From the NCBI GenBank assembly GCA_013407085.1, contig JACCGJ010001690.1:50218-114217 (forward strand): 64,000 nt of DNA, given 5' to 3'. The notes beneath the pieces are model-generated. The model was not told the DNA's origin. It worked only from the letters and a program-made list of their open reading frames with translations, and ran no database searches. The position numbers and the translations under genes were made by a program. Positions 23,540-34,590 of the stretch are shown here, in pieces (position 1 is the stretch's first letter; each line of letters starts with the position of its first letter). The stretch comes from Atriophallophorus winterbourni. Its lineage: Eukaryota; Platyhelminthes; Trematoda; Plagiorchiida; Microphallidae.

Positions 23540-24391
23540 CAATTTTCCGGTAGCAATGTAGTTTTTAGCAAATTTATTGGTGGGTTTGCAACCACAGTTT
23601 CATTTTTCGGTAGTACCTCTAAGCCATACCGCTAGTCTATGGACGGAACGACCATGTTCTCAGTCGCTGGATACCCAAGCCTTGATCTGGCCATATGTGT
23701 TCTGAATATCCCGAAAGTGACAATCACGTTTTCCGCTATCTTGTGGGTCATCGTTACTGCGGTTTAGTTTGGGGACGAAACCGCTTCTATCAAGCGAGCT
23801 AATTGCTCAACCATCGCGGCAATATTGCAGTTTTCCGCATTGCTCATTGTTATGTGTCGGAATACATTCATGACCCAATCCTGCATTGCCCGGCTTCCTT
23901 CCACTTCAACCAACATGGGATTTCCTTGTCTCTCCTCTATTAATTCCTGACAGCGACACTTTGTTACCATGAATTCTTCAACAGCGCAAGCCATTCAAGG
24001 TCAAAATGCACTTCGCTTCTGCGGCTCCACAACTCGGTTTGCACTAGCGTGTTGGTCATTATGTTTTACTTCAAGCATGTAGGCTCCTACAGTCCTGGGG
24101 ATGAAATTTACATTTCCTGGTCGCAAGGGATCGTCGAATTTCATTAAAATTATTATCCTCCCGTCAAATATATCTGTTCAATTTACCTAATACCGCTTAT
24201 TCGCAACAAATATTTCATCTGTTTTGTTCCGTTTTCTAGATGCTCCAGCACCTTTGTTAATTCGTCTTGATGTTAGCTGACTGTACAACAATTTATTGGC
24301 TGCATTGAGTTTATAGGACTGCCATTGCTGCTTTGACATGATCCTCTGTAGTTGGACGTAACAATCCAAGAGGCAACTCGTTATCTTTCAT
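23540..24391 (-). pseudogene. D block, unknown coding-like sequence (U1)
   Basis: From an ATG at 24,391 that follows the same leader as ORF1, the minus strand reads MKDNELPLGLLRPTTEDHVK. After frame changes it then reads RPGNVNFIPRTVGAYMLEVK, MACAVEEFMVTKCRCQELIE, RQGNPMLVEVEGSRAMQDWV, NAENCNIAAMVEQLARLIEA, THMARSRLGYPATENMVVPS and LEVLPKNETVVANPPINLLK. The composition is that of a real protein, and U1 is the best preserved copy for the middle part (76 open codons, 23,764-23,994). It carries no RT, endonuclease or zinc-knuckle motif. It could be a captured host sequence, an extra ORF of a related element, or the true start of ORF1. I cannot name it. Confidence 0.5.
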
Positions 24392-24660
24392 ATTACAGTG
24401 AGTCAGAAGTCAACACGTTTCGAAAAGAACGTTCATTACGCCTGTCTGATTCGTTCCACCGGATTATTTTTGGATGATCTGTTTGCACATAGCACATGCC
24501 TACACACATGACTACCTGTACATTATGCAAACATCTCAGTTTAATGAGTGATAGCTGGCCTCTCATTATCACGTTTCCACTCGTAATGTGATTTGTACCC
24601 ATTTGGTTCAATTCTTGCTGTTTTCACGTCAGGGGCGTAAGACTGACCTCGGTTATCTGA
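24392..24660. promoter_or_regulatory. 5' leader copy 2 / divergent spacer (U1)
   Basis: The spacer between the minus-strand D block and the plus-strand endonuclease. It is related to leader copy 1 and to the spacer at 54,992. Because ORFs leave it in both directions it is a candidate two-way promoter. No TATA box or other core element was identified. In all later 4-5 kb units the spacer is split by a LINE 3'-end insertion. Confidence 0.4.
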
Positions 24661-24780
24661 TAATATGCGACATCCTATTTTCACGGTTTCCGTCACTCAC
24701 CTCACCTTCAAAATCGTAACCACATACATAACAGCTACATGGTTCTTTTTCGTTTACCCACATCCTATTTAGTGACATTT

Positions 24781-25930
24781 CTATCAGCCTGCTCTGCCTT
24801 ACTGAAACGATGTGGTGTTCAGTAAAACTAGATAATGGAGACGAAAGTACCATCGTAACCATATACCTCTCGCCATCTTATGGAAGCACATCTAACGATA
24901 AATTAATCGAATTCTCGCAATACAACACAAGCAGCATGACTGCTCAATTGCTGAACGTGGGTGATTTTAATCTCCCGCATCTTTTTTCCAGAAGTAAACA
25001 CTGTCTGCATTCGTTTGAACATAAATTCAAGGTGGTTATCGAATTAGCTTCACTGCATACCACGTTGATCAGCCAAATCACAACCACGGTCCTGACCAAC
25101 CTTCAACCATTCACCTTGTCTTGACCATTAAAGCAACCGGGGTATAGGATATTCGATACCTGGCACCATTTGTGAAGAGTGACCATGCGGTGCTCGTCAT
25201 TGATTATGTATGTAGTGCTGAACGATTAAGCGACCATTCAAATTTCTTTAGGAAAATGCAATTTAAATCCTTAACACATCAGACAACGAGAAGCGCACAC
25301 TCATGAGTTTGAATTCATAGATTCGGGCTTATATTGCAATACATTTCTAAATTATATGAATTCGAAGATTGTCGAAAATTCTATTCGTATTCCAGACAAA
25401 TGCCAGCACCACTACTAGTTTGTTATCCTGAGTAGAACAAAGAAATTTTGTCTATAAAGAAATAGTCTTGGGTCATTTTTAGGACTTTTGTTGCGGATGT
25501 AACTTGGGAGCTATTCTGTCAGATACGGAATTACATTACGACTCTTGTAAGAGAAGATCGCGAGCAGTTCCAATGGACCTTGCTTGATAGAATGGAAAAG
25601 AATACTAAGCTTCTGAACAAGATAGTCAATGAGCAGTCGAGTATCAATTCAGTCGCATTCTCCATACAAACGCCTAATAGATTGACTACCTCTGCCCAAC
25701 GTACCACCTATGGTTTAACAACGTCTTACTTACATGTCTTTAATCTATAGCGTTGTATCCCATATCAAGTATTAACAAATTCGCCTCGTTTGGAATTATT
25801 AAGTGAAATGACTGTCAATTAATATATGCTTGGGCGGGAACTTTGTCAGCAAAACTAAAAGAAATCTCCCGGCGCAGACAAATTACTCCCGCCATACGCC
25901 GCAGATGCCACATTGCCTTGACTGCTGTGT
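24781..25930 (+). pseudogene. element A EN and RT start, copy in U1
   Basis: Plus-strand LLCLTETMWCSVKL carries the TET motif, then IVTIYLSPSYGSTSNDKLIE, LLNVGDFNLPHLF (catalytic-site GDFN, near 24,950-24,990) and LHSFEHKFKVVIELASLHT, an open run of 104 codons (24,810-25,124). After frameshifts the rest of the EN follows up to IPDKCQHHY and a TAG at 25,416. The N-terminal part of EN is missing before TET. The linker and RT start (SAKLKEISRRRQITPAIRRR) then run to the unit boundary, where they join ORF1 of the next unit. U1 keeps an open codon (ATG) where most other units have TAG (near 24,940). Confidence 0.8.
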
Positions 25931-27193
25931 CAAGCGTATCGGGCCCTTTCCCACAGGTGCACATCAGCGAAGATCCTTGCAGTGGTATATGGATCCAGGA
26001 TAGTAAGAGGTTTTCTAGAACCGTTCAAGAGTTGACCGTGATTTAAAGCAGTTTCGGCTGCACCAGATTTGACGAAGTAGGTTTACGATTTAGTCGTACC
26101 AATGATAGTGATTCAACTGGCTTCAAGTCCATGCTGCTGCATAACTTTCTCCATTCTTTTTTATCGCGCTTTAGCCTGTCCCCTAGTGAGGTGGCACTCT
26201 TTTGATTTACGTTGGTGCAAATACCGATTAGTCCGTGTAGCGTCTGTACACTGTGTGCTTATCGCGTCCGCTGGTTTCGTGACTTGTCAACGACCTTAAA
26301 TCGAATAACCATCGTGCTCAGTTTAAGACTGCTTTGTATCGTGACATTCGGTTTTGAATCTGATGGTTTTCCCTGTATCTTCAGATGAGCAGGTGGCTTT
26401 TGCTCCGTAAATTTTCGCGAATCATGGCAGTTTTGGGCAGACAAGCCTTCAACATTAGCATTTGTTAAGGTGGCATCTGGATGAAAATAAACATCTTAAA
26501 GACTCTACGGCATATTCGTAACAGCAGAACCTTCTTGTTGAATGGTTTGCATTGACGCAGTTTTACTCTAACAAGTATTAAATTCAGTGGTTGCCGATTT
26601 ATTGAAATTTGAACAGACAAGCTGAACATTGTTATCCGTGACCATAGACTCTAAGCATGCCTTTAACGTTTGTAAATAATGCTCGCAGCACAGCATCCAA
26701 TCATCCATATTGATTTGCTTGACTCTTGTTTCAGCAGGCAAATCTGCGTTTAGTTTATTTCGGCTCTTTTTATAACTGTATCATACAACAGACAAGTTTT
26801 CATCATTCAGGATCCATATCACCTACGTGGTGAATAAGTTCTCAAATTTTGCGTGTCGTGTGTGTGAGCAGTTGCGATATTTTTTCGTATGCACCATGAG
26901 TGCACTTCACTGTTTTGCCAAAACGAACCAATATGATTTTGACCCAAAAGCTTAAAACTTTCACAAGAGCAATCATGGTTTCATGATAATTTGTGTTGTG
27001 GTTCATGGTTTCTAGAGTGCAACCTACGTGTACGCTTTTATGGCGCGAACCTGCACTATTGATCCGCTCATCAGGTTTACCTTGTCTTATTCTCTGTATA
27101 ATACAACGTGTGCGCACTAAACTCTGGATTGATATTGCAAACAAATCGACAGATTTAGCTGAGGTGCGCTAGACGCTTTTGAGACACATTCAT
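25931..27193 (-). pseudogene. ORF1-like remnant (U2)
   Basis: Cut at the unit join, so it keeps only the part from the ATG (27,193) to about LEPVESLSLV and the next blocks. The open minus frame at 26,259-26,444 contains the AQNCHDSRKF..KPPAHLKIQ segment. Confidence 0.6.
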
Positions 27194-27589
27194 ATTGCAG
27201 AAGTCAACACGTTTGGGACGTTGGTCTGAATCACACGACCTGAGTGTTATGTTATGTTGGCCTGTTCGGTCGATGTCGACCAAGAATGTACATCACAATC
27301 GCATGAATGTTCATGTTCTACAGATTGCTTAATGACTGAACGGTCCGAATCAGGATAAACAATCTCTCTCGCAGCGCTTGCAACGGTAGTTAGACCTCGG
27401 TTGTAAGGCGTCATTTGCACGCTTGCTGCGTGACCTGTGTTCAGCAGCCAAGAGCTGTATCTGATTATTTATTGATCAACTAATTGAGAACTGCACGTGA
27501 ATATCTCATCTGGTTCAAATTATCGACCAACTATCGGTTTATTATGCTATCACCCAAGGTAAATGAGTGATATCTGCACTCCCATATTC

Positions 27590-28436
27590 AATTTTCCGGT
27601 AGCAATGTAGTTTTTAGCAAATTTATTGGTGGGTTTGCAACCACAGTTTCATTTTTCGGTAGTACCTCTAGGCCATACCGCTAGTCTATGGACGGAACGA
27701 CGATGTTCTCAGTCGCTGGATACCCGAGCCTGGCCATATGGGTTCTAAAATCCTGAAGGGGACAATCACGTTTTCCGTTATCTCTTGTGTCATCGTTACC
27801 GCGGTGTAGTTTGGTGACGAAACCGCTTCTATCAAGCGAGGTAATTGCTCAACCATCGCGGCAATATTGCAGTTTTCCGCATTGCTCATTGTTATGTGTC
27901 GGAATACATTCATGACTCAAGCCTGCATTAGCCGGCTAACTTCCACTTCAACCAACATGAGAGTTCCTTGTCTCTCCTCTATTAATTCCTGACCGCGTTA
28001 CTTTGTTACCATGAATTCTTCAACAGCGCAAGCCATTTAAGGTCAAAATGCACTTCGCTTCTGCAGCCCCACAACTCGGTTTGCACTAGCGTGTTGGTCA
28101 TTATGTTTTACTTCAAGCATGTAGGGTCCTACAGTCCTGGGGATGAAATTTACATTTCCTGGTCGCAAAGGATCGTCGAATTTCATTAAAATTATTATCC
28201 TTCCGTCAAATATATCTTTTTAATTTACCTAATACCGCTTATTCGCAACAAATATTTCATCCGTTTTGTTCGGTTCTCTAGATGCTCCAACACATTTGTT
28301 AATTCGTCGTCTTGATGTTAGCTGACTGCACAACAATTTATTGGCTGCATTGAGTTTATAAGACTGCCATTGCTGCTTTGACATGATCCTCTGTAGTTGG
28401 ACGTAACAATCCAAAAGGCAACTCGTTATCTTTCAT
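27590..28436 (-). pseudogene. D block (U2)
   Basis: It keeps NAENCNIAAMVEQLPRLIEA and TAVTMTQEITENVIVPF, but a small deletion shortens and shifts the part after ILEPIWPG relative to U1. Some positions that are open in U1 are stops here (the MACAVEEF frame is closed). Confidence 0.5.
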
Positions 28437-28646
28437 ATTGTAGTGAGTCAGAAGTCAACACGTTACGAACAGAACGTTTATTATGCCTGTCTGATTCGTA
28501 CCACCTGATTATTTATGGATGATCTGTTTACACATAGCACATGCCTTGGATCATCCGACGACTACCTGTACATTATGCAAACATCTCAGGTTAATGAGTG
28601 ATAGCTGGCCTCTTATTATCACGTTTCCACTCGTAATGTGATTTGT

Positions 28647-28936
28647 GGAACAGTTTACCTTCAACCGTTGCTCACGCCACTAGCTTGCATGACTTTAAAA
28701 CGGAATTAGACGGATTTTTATTGCATTATCCGTTTCCAGGACACTTATATACTGTTTAATCTATGTTCTTATATTGTTTATATACTTAAATTTCAAATTC
28801 TACCATCCTATGGTTGTTGTTAAGCTTAATGTGAACTGAAGTTCACGTCTACTCGCTACTTTATAAGTAGCTGTTGTTAAGCTTGTTGCTTTTTAGACCA
28901 TTAAAAACCTTGACTTATTTCGAATTACCTTGAATC
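28647..28936 (+). mobile_element. 290 bp LINE 3'-end insertion (U2)
   Basis: The last 36 codons of a CR1-like RT ORF (WNSLP read as GTGGAACAGTTTACC; LHDFKTELDGFLLHYPFPGH) are followed by a 3' UTR and a TTGAATCAC tail. It is a 5'-truncated insertion: U1 shows the empty site. No clear target-site duplication is visible. The element's 3' UTR is of the same family as the 3' end of element C at 17,775. The UTR holds two perfect short inverted repeats (28,831-28,846 and 28,855-28,871). Confidence 0.88.
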
Positions 28937-29120
28937 ACCCATTTGGTTCAATTCTTGCTGTTTTCACGTCAAGGGCGTTAGACTGACCTCGGTTATCTGA
29001 TAATATGCGACATCCTATTTTCTCGGTTTCCGTCACTCACCTCACCTTCAAAATCGTAACCACATACATAACAGCTACATGGTTCTTTTTCGTTTACCCA
29101 CATCCTATTTAGTGACATTT

Positions 29121-30260
29121 CTATCAGCCTGCTTTGCCTTACTGAAACGATTTGGTGTTCAGTAAAACTAGTTAATGTGGACGAAAGTACCATCGTAACC
29201 ATTTACCTCTCGCCATCTTATGGAAGCACATCTAACGATAAATTAATCGAATTCTCGCAATACAACACAAGCAGCTAGACTGCTCAATTGCTGAACGTGG
29301 GTGATTTTAATCTCATGCATCTTCTTTCCACCAGTGAACACTGTCTGCATTCGTTTGAACATAAATTCAAGGTGGTTATCGAATTAGCTTCACTGCATAC
29401 CACGTTGATCAGCCAAATCACAACCACGGTCCTGACCAACCTTCAACCATTCACCTTGTCTTGACCATTAAAGCAACCGGGGTATAGGATATTCGATACC
29501 TGGCACCATTTGTAAAGAGTGACCATGCGATGCTCGTCATTGATTATGTATGTAGTGCTGAACGATTAAGCGAACATTCAAATTTCTTTAGGAAAATGCA
29601 ATTTAAATCCAGACTACAGGAAGCGCACACTCATGAGTTTGAATTCATAGATTCGGGCTTATATTGCAATACATTTCTAAATTATATGAATTCGAAGATT
29701 GTCGAAAATTCTATTCGTATTCCAGACAAATGCCAGCACCACTACTAGTTTGTTATCCTGAGTAGAACAAAGAAATTTTGTCTATAAAGAAATAGTCTTG
29801 GGTCATTTTTAGGACTTTTGTTGCGGATGTAACTTGGGAGCTATTCTGTCAGATACGGAATTACATTACGACTCTTGTAAGAGAAGATCGCGAGCAGTTC
29901 CAATGGACCTTGCTTGATAGAATGGAAAAGAATACTAAGCTTCTGAACAAGATAGTCAATGAGCAGTCGAGTATCAATTCAGTCGCATTCTCCATACAAA
30001 CGCCTAATAGATTGACTACCTCTGCCCAACGTACCACCTATGGTTTAACAACGTCTTACTTACATGTCTTTAATCTATAGCGTTGTATCCCATATCAAGT
30101 ATTAACAAATTCGCCTCGTTTGGAATTATTAAGTGAAATGACTGTCAATTAATATATGCTTGGGCGGGAACTTTGTCAGCAAAACTAAAAGAAATCTCCC
30201 GGCGCAGACAAATTACTCCCGCCATACGCCGCAGATGCCACATTGCCTTGACTGCTGTGT
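29121..30260 (+). pseudogene. element A EN and RT start (U2)
   Basis: As in U1 but with a TAG just before GDFN (AGCTAG near 29,275) and FNLM in place of FNLP. A 72-codon open run (29,530-29,748) covers LVIDYVCSAERLSEHSNFFR to IPDKCQHHY. Confidence 0.78.
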
Positions 30261-31523
30261 CAAGCGTATCGGGCCCTTTCCCACAGGTGCACATCAGCGA
30301 AGATCCTTGCAGTGGTATATGGATCCAGGATAGTAAGAGGTTTTCTAGAACCGTTCAAGAGTTGACCGTGATTTAAAGCAGTTTCGGCTGCACCAGATTT
30401 GACGAAGTAGGTTTACGATTTAGTCGTACCAATGATAGTGATTCAACTGGCTTCAAGTCCATGCTGCTGCATAACTTTCTCCATTCTTTTTTATCGCGCT
30501 TTAGCCTGTCCCCTAGTGAGGTGGCACTCTTTTGATTTACGTTGGTGCAAATACCGATTAGTCCATGTAGCGTCTGTACACTGTGTGCTTATCGCGTCCG
30601 CTGGTTTCGTGACTTGTCAACGACCTTAAATCGAATAACCATCGTGCTCAGTTTAAGACTGCTTTGTATCGTGACATTCGGTTTTGAATCTGATGGTTTT
30701 CCCTGTATCTTCAGATGAGCAGGTGGCTTTTGCTCCGTAAATTTTCGCGAATCATGGCAGTTTTGGGCAGACAGGCCTTCAACATTAGCATTTGTTAAGG
30801 TGGCATCTGGATGAAAATAAACATCTTAAAGACTCTACGGCATATTCGTAACAGCAGAACCTTCTTGTTGAATGGTTTGCATTGACGCAGCTTTACTCTA
30901 ACAAGTATTAAATTCAGTGGTTGCCGATTTATTGAAATTTGAACAGACAAGCTGAACATTGTTATCCGTGACCATAGACTCTAAGCATGCCTTTAACGTT
31001 TGTAAATAATGCTCGAAGCGCAGCATCCAATCATCCATATTGATTTGCTTGACTCTTGTTCCAGCAGGCAAATCTGCGTTTAGTTTATTTCGGCTCTTTT
31101 TATAACTGTATCATACAACAGACAAGTTTTCATCATTCAGGATCCATATCACCTACGTGGTTAATAAGTTCTCAAATTTTGCGTGTCGTGTGTGTGAGCA
31201 GTTGCGATATTTTTTCGTATGCACCATGAGTGCACTTCACTGTTTTGCCAAAACGAACCAATATGATTTTGACCCAAAAGCTTAAAACTTTCACAAGAGC
31301 AATCATGGTTTCATGATAATTTGTGTTGTGGTTCATGGTTTCTAGAGTGCAACCTACGTGTACGCTTTTATGGCGCGAACCTGCACTATTGATCCGCTCA
31401 TCAGGTTTACCTTGTCTTATTCTCTGTATAATACAACGTGTGCGCACTAAACTCTGGATCGATATTGCAAACAAATCGAAAGATTTAGCTGAGGTGCGCT
31501 AGACGCTTTCGAGACACATTCAT
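30261..31523 (-). pseudogene. ORF1-like remnant (U3)
   Basis: Same extent as in U2, from the ATG at 31,523 to the unit join. Confidence 0.6.
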
Positions 31524-31919
31524 ATTGCAGATGTCAACACGTTTTGGTCGTTGGTCTTAATCACACGACCTGAGTGTTAGGTTATGTTGGCCCTTTCGTT
31601 CGATGTCGACCAAGGATGTACATCACAATCGCATGAATGTTCATGTTCTACAGATTGTTTAATGACTGAACGGTCCGAATCAGGATAAACAATCTCTCTC
31701 GCAGCGCTTGCAACGGTAGTTAGACCTCGGTTGTAAGGCGTCATTTGCACGCGCGCTGCGTGACATGTGTTCAGCAGCCAAGAGCTGTATCTGATTATTT
31801 ATTGATCAACTAATTGAGAACTGCACGTGAATATCTCATCTGGTTCAAATTATCGAACAACTATCGGTTTATTATGCTATCACCCAAGGTTAATGAGTGA
31901 TATCTTCACTCCCATATTA

Positions 31920-32766
31920 AATTTTCCGGTAGCAATGTATTTTCTAGCAAATTTATTGGTGGGTTTGCAACCACAGTTTCATTTTTCGGTAGTACCTCTA
32001 GGCCATACCGCTAGTCTATGGACGGAACCACCATGTTCTCAGTCGCTGGATACCCGAGCCTGGCCATATGGGTTCTAAAATCCTGAAGGGGACAATCACG
32101 TTTTCCGTTATCTCTTGTGTCATCGTTACTGCGGTGTAGTTTGGTGACGAAACCGCTTCTATCAAGCGAGGTAATTGCTCAACCATCGCGGCAATATTGC
32201 AGTTTTCCGCATTGCTCATTGTTATGTGTCGGAATACATTCATGACTCAAGCCTGCATTAGCCGGCTAACTTCCACTTCAACCAACATGAGAGTTCCTTG
32301 TCTCTCCTCTATTAATTCCTGACCGCGTTACTTTGTTACCATGAATTCTTCAACAGCGCAAGCCATTTAAGGTCAAAATGCACTTCGCGTCTGCAGCCCC
32401 ACAACTCGGTTTGCACTAGCGTGTTGGTCATTATGTTTTACTTCAAGCATGTAGGGTCCTACAGTCCTGGGGATGAAATTTACATTTCCTGGTCGCAAGG
32501 GATCGTCGAATTTCATTAAAATTATTATCCTTCCGTCAAATATATCTGTTCAATTTACCTAATACCGCTTATTCGCAACAAATATTTCATCCGTTTTGTT
32601 CCGTTCTCTAGATGCTCCAACACATTTGTTAATTCGTCGTCTTGATGTTAGCTGACTGTACAACAATTTATTGGCTGCATTGAGTTTATAAGACTGCCAT
32701 TGCTGCTTTGACATGATCCTCTGTAGTTGGACGTAACAATCCAAAAGGCAACTCGTTATCTTTCAT
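31920..32766 (-). pseudogene. D block (U3)
   Basis: The NAENCNIAAMVEQLPRLIEA frame is open over 75 codons (32,016-32,243). The plus frame over the same part (31,827-32,078) is only its shadow. Confidence 0.5.
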
Positions 32767-32976
32767 ATTGTAGTGAGTCAGAAGTCAACACGTTACGAAC
32801 AGAACGTTTATTATGTCTGTCTGATTCGTACCACCTGATTATTTATGGATGATCTGTTTACACATAGCACATGCCTTGGATCATCCGACGACTACCTGTA
32901 CATTATGCAAACATCTCAGGTTAATGAGTGATAGCTGGCCTCTTATTATCACGTTTCCACTCGTAATGTGATTTTT

Positions 32977-33266
32977 GGAACAGTTTACCTTCAACCGTTG
33001 CTCACGCCACTAGCTTGCATGACTTTAAAACGGAATTAGACGGATTTTTATTGCATTATCCGTTTCCAGGACACTTATATACTGTTTAATCTATGTTCTT
33101 ATATTGTTTATATACTTAAATTTCAATTTTTACCATCCTATGGTTGTTGTTAAGCTTAATGTGAACTGAAGTTCACGTCTACTCGCTACTTTATAAGTAG
33201 CTGTTGTTAAGCTTGTTGCTTTTTAGACCATTAAAAACCTTGACTTATTTCGAATTACCTTGAATC
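32977..33266 (+). mobile_element. 290 bp LINE 3'-end insertion (U3)
   Basis: Same insertion site as in U2. Here the first codon reads TTG in place of TGG/GTG context (TTTTTGGAACAG), a variant shared with U5 and U8. Confidence 0.88.
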
Positions 33267-33450
33267 ACCCATTTGGTTCAATTCTTGCTGTTTTCACGTC
33301 AGGGGCGTTAGACTGACCTCGGTTATCTGATAATATGCGACATCCTATTTTCTCGGTTTCCGTCACTCACCTCACCTTCAAAATCGTAACCACATACATA
33401 ACAGCTACATGGTTCTTTTTCGTTTACCCACATCCTATTTAGTGACATTT

Positions 33451-34590
33451 CTATCAGCCTGCTTTGCCTTACTGAAACGATTTGGTGTTCAGTAAAACTA
33501 GTTAATGTGGACGAAAGTACCATCGTAACCATTTACCTCTCGCCATCTTATGGAAGCACATCTAACGATAAATTAATCGAATTCTCGCAATACAACACAA
33601 GCAGCTAGACTGCTCAATTGCTGAACGTGGGTGATTTTAATCTCATGCATCTTCTTTCCACCAGTGAACACTGTCTGCATTCGTTTGAACATAAATTCAA
33701 GGTGGTTATCGAATTAGCTTCACTGCATACCACGTTGATCAGCCAAATCACAACCACGGTCCTGACCAACCTTCAACCATTCACCTTGTCTTGACCATTA
33801 AAGCAACCGGGGTATAGGATATTCGATACCTGGCACCATTTGTAAAGAGTGACCATGCGATGCTCGTCATTGATTATGTATGTAGTGCTGAACGATTAAG
33901 CGAACATTCAAATTTCTTTAGGAAAATGCAATTTAAATCCAGACTACAGGAAGCGCACACTCATGAGTTTGAATTCATAGATTCGGGCTTATATTGCAAT
34001 ACATTTCTAAATTATATGAATTCGAAGATTGTCGAAAATTCTATTTGTATTCCAGACAAATGCCAGCACCACTACTAGTTTGTTATCCTGAGTAGAACAA
34101 AGAAATTTTGGCTATAAAGAAATAGTCTTGGGTCATTTTTAAGACTTTTGTTGCGGATGTAACTTGGGAGCTATTCTGTCAGATACGGAATTACATTACG
34201 ACTCTTGTAAGAGAAGATCGCGAGCAGTTCCAATGGACCTTGCTTGAGAGAATGGAAAAGAATACTAAGCTTCTGAACAAGATAGTCAATGAGCAGTCGA
34301 GTATCAATTCAGTCGCATTCTCCATACAAACGCCTAATAGATTGACTACCTCTGCCCAACGTACCACCTATGGTTTAACAACGTCTTACTTACATGTCTT
34401 TAATCTATAGCGTTGTATCCCATATCAAGTATTAACAAATTCGCCTCGTTTGGAATTATTAAGTGAAATGACTGTCAATTAATATATGCTTGGGCGGGAA
34501 CTTTGTCAGCAAAACTAAAAGAAATCTCCCGGCGCAGACAAATTACTCCCGCCATACGCCGCAGATGCCACATTGCCTTGACTGCTGTGT
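33451..34590 (+). pseudogene. element A EN and RT start (U3)
   Basis: Like U2, including the short EN deletion. The 72-codon run is at 33,860-34,078. Confidence 0.78.

Larger units (their letters stand above)
21590..25930. repeat. array unit U1
   Basis: The edge unit, continuous on its left with the rest of element C, so it keeps the original context. It is the only unit of the 4-5 kb class without the 290 bp LINE insertion: its sequence reads straight across the empty site (GTGATTTGTACCCATTTGG near 24,591). It is also more diverged from U2-U7 than they are from one another. Confidence 0.9.
25931..30260. repeat. array unit U2 (4,330 bp)
   Basis: The boundary is the join GACTGCTGTGTC|AAGCGTATC between plus-strand RT start and minus-strand ORF1. 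Nearly identical to U3 over its whole length. It lacks an 11-base-long piece (TTAACACATC region) in EN near 29,610, as do U3 and U6. Confidence 0.93.
30261..34590. repeat. array unit U3 (4,330 bp)
   Basis: It carries variants shared with U5 but not with its neighbours U2 and U4: GCACGCGCGCTGCGTGACAT near 31,749, TATCGAACAACTATCGG near 31,852, GTATTTTCTAGC near 31,937 and GGAACCACCATG near 32,024. Confidence 0.93.

Noticed and set aside
23960..24150. Filamin-type repeat in the D block (VNFIPRTVGAYMLEVKHN)
   Set aside because: The pattern V.F.P...G.Y...V.... is suggestive but too short, and the neighbouring sequence does not follow the family; not called without a profile search.
24653..24862. 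69-codon minus frame (MVTMVLSS) repeated in all units
   Set aside because: Antisense to the endonuclease start, where plus-strand TET and LSPSYG blocks explain the sequence.
26842..27144. 100-codon minus frame repeated in U2-U7 as a separate gene
   Set aside because: It overlaps the MNVS ORF1 reading in another frame; comparison with the 152-codon ORF at 62.3-62.7 kb shows the true frame is the other one.
31827..32078. 83-codon plus frame repeated in U3 and U5
   Set aside because: Antisense to the D block coding frame and present only in the units with one local variant; a shadow.
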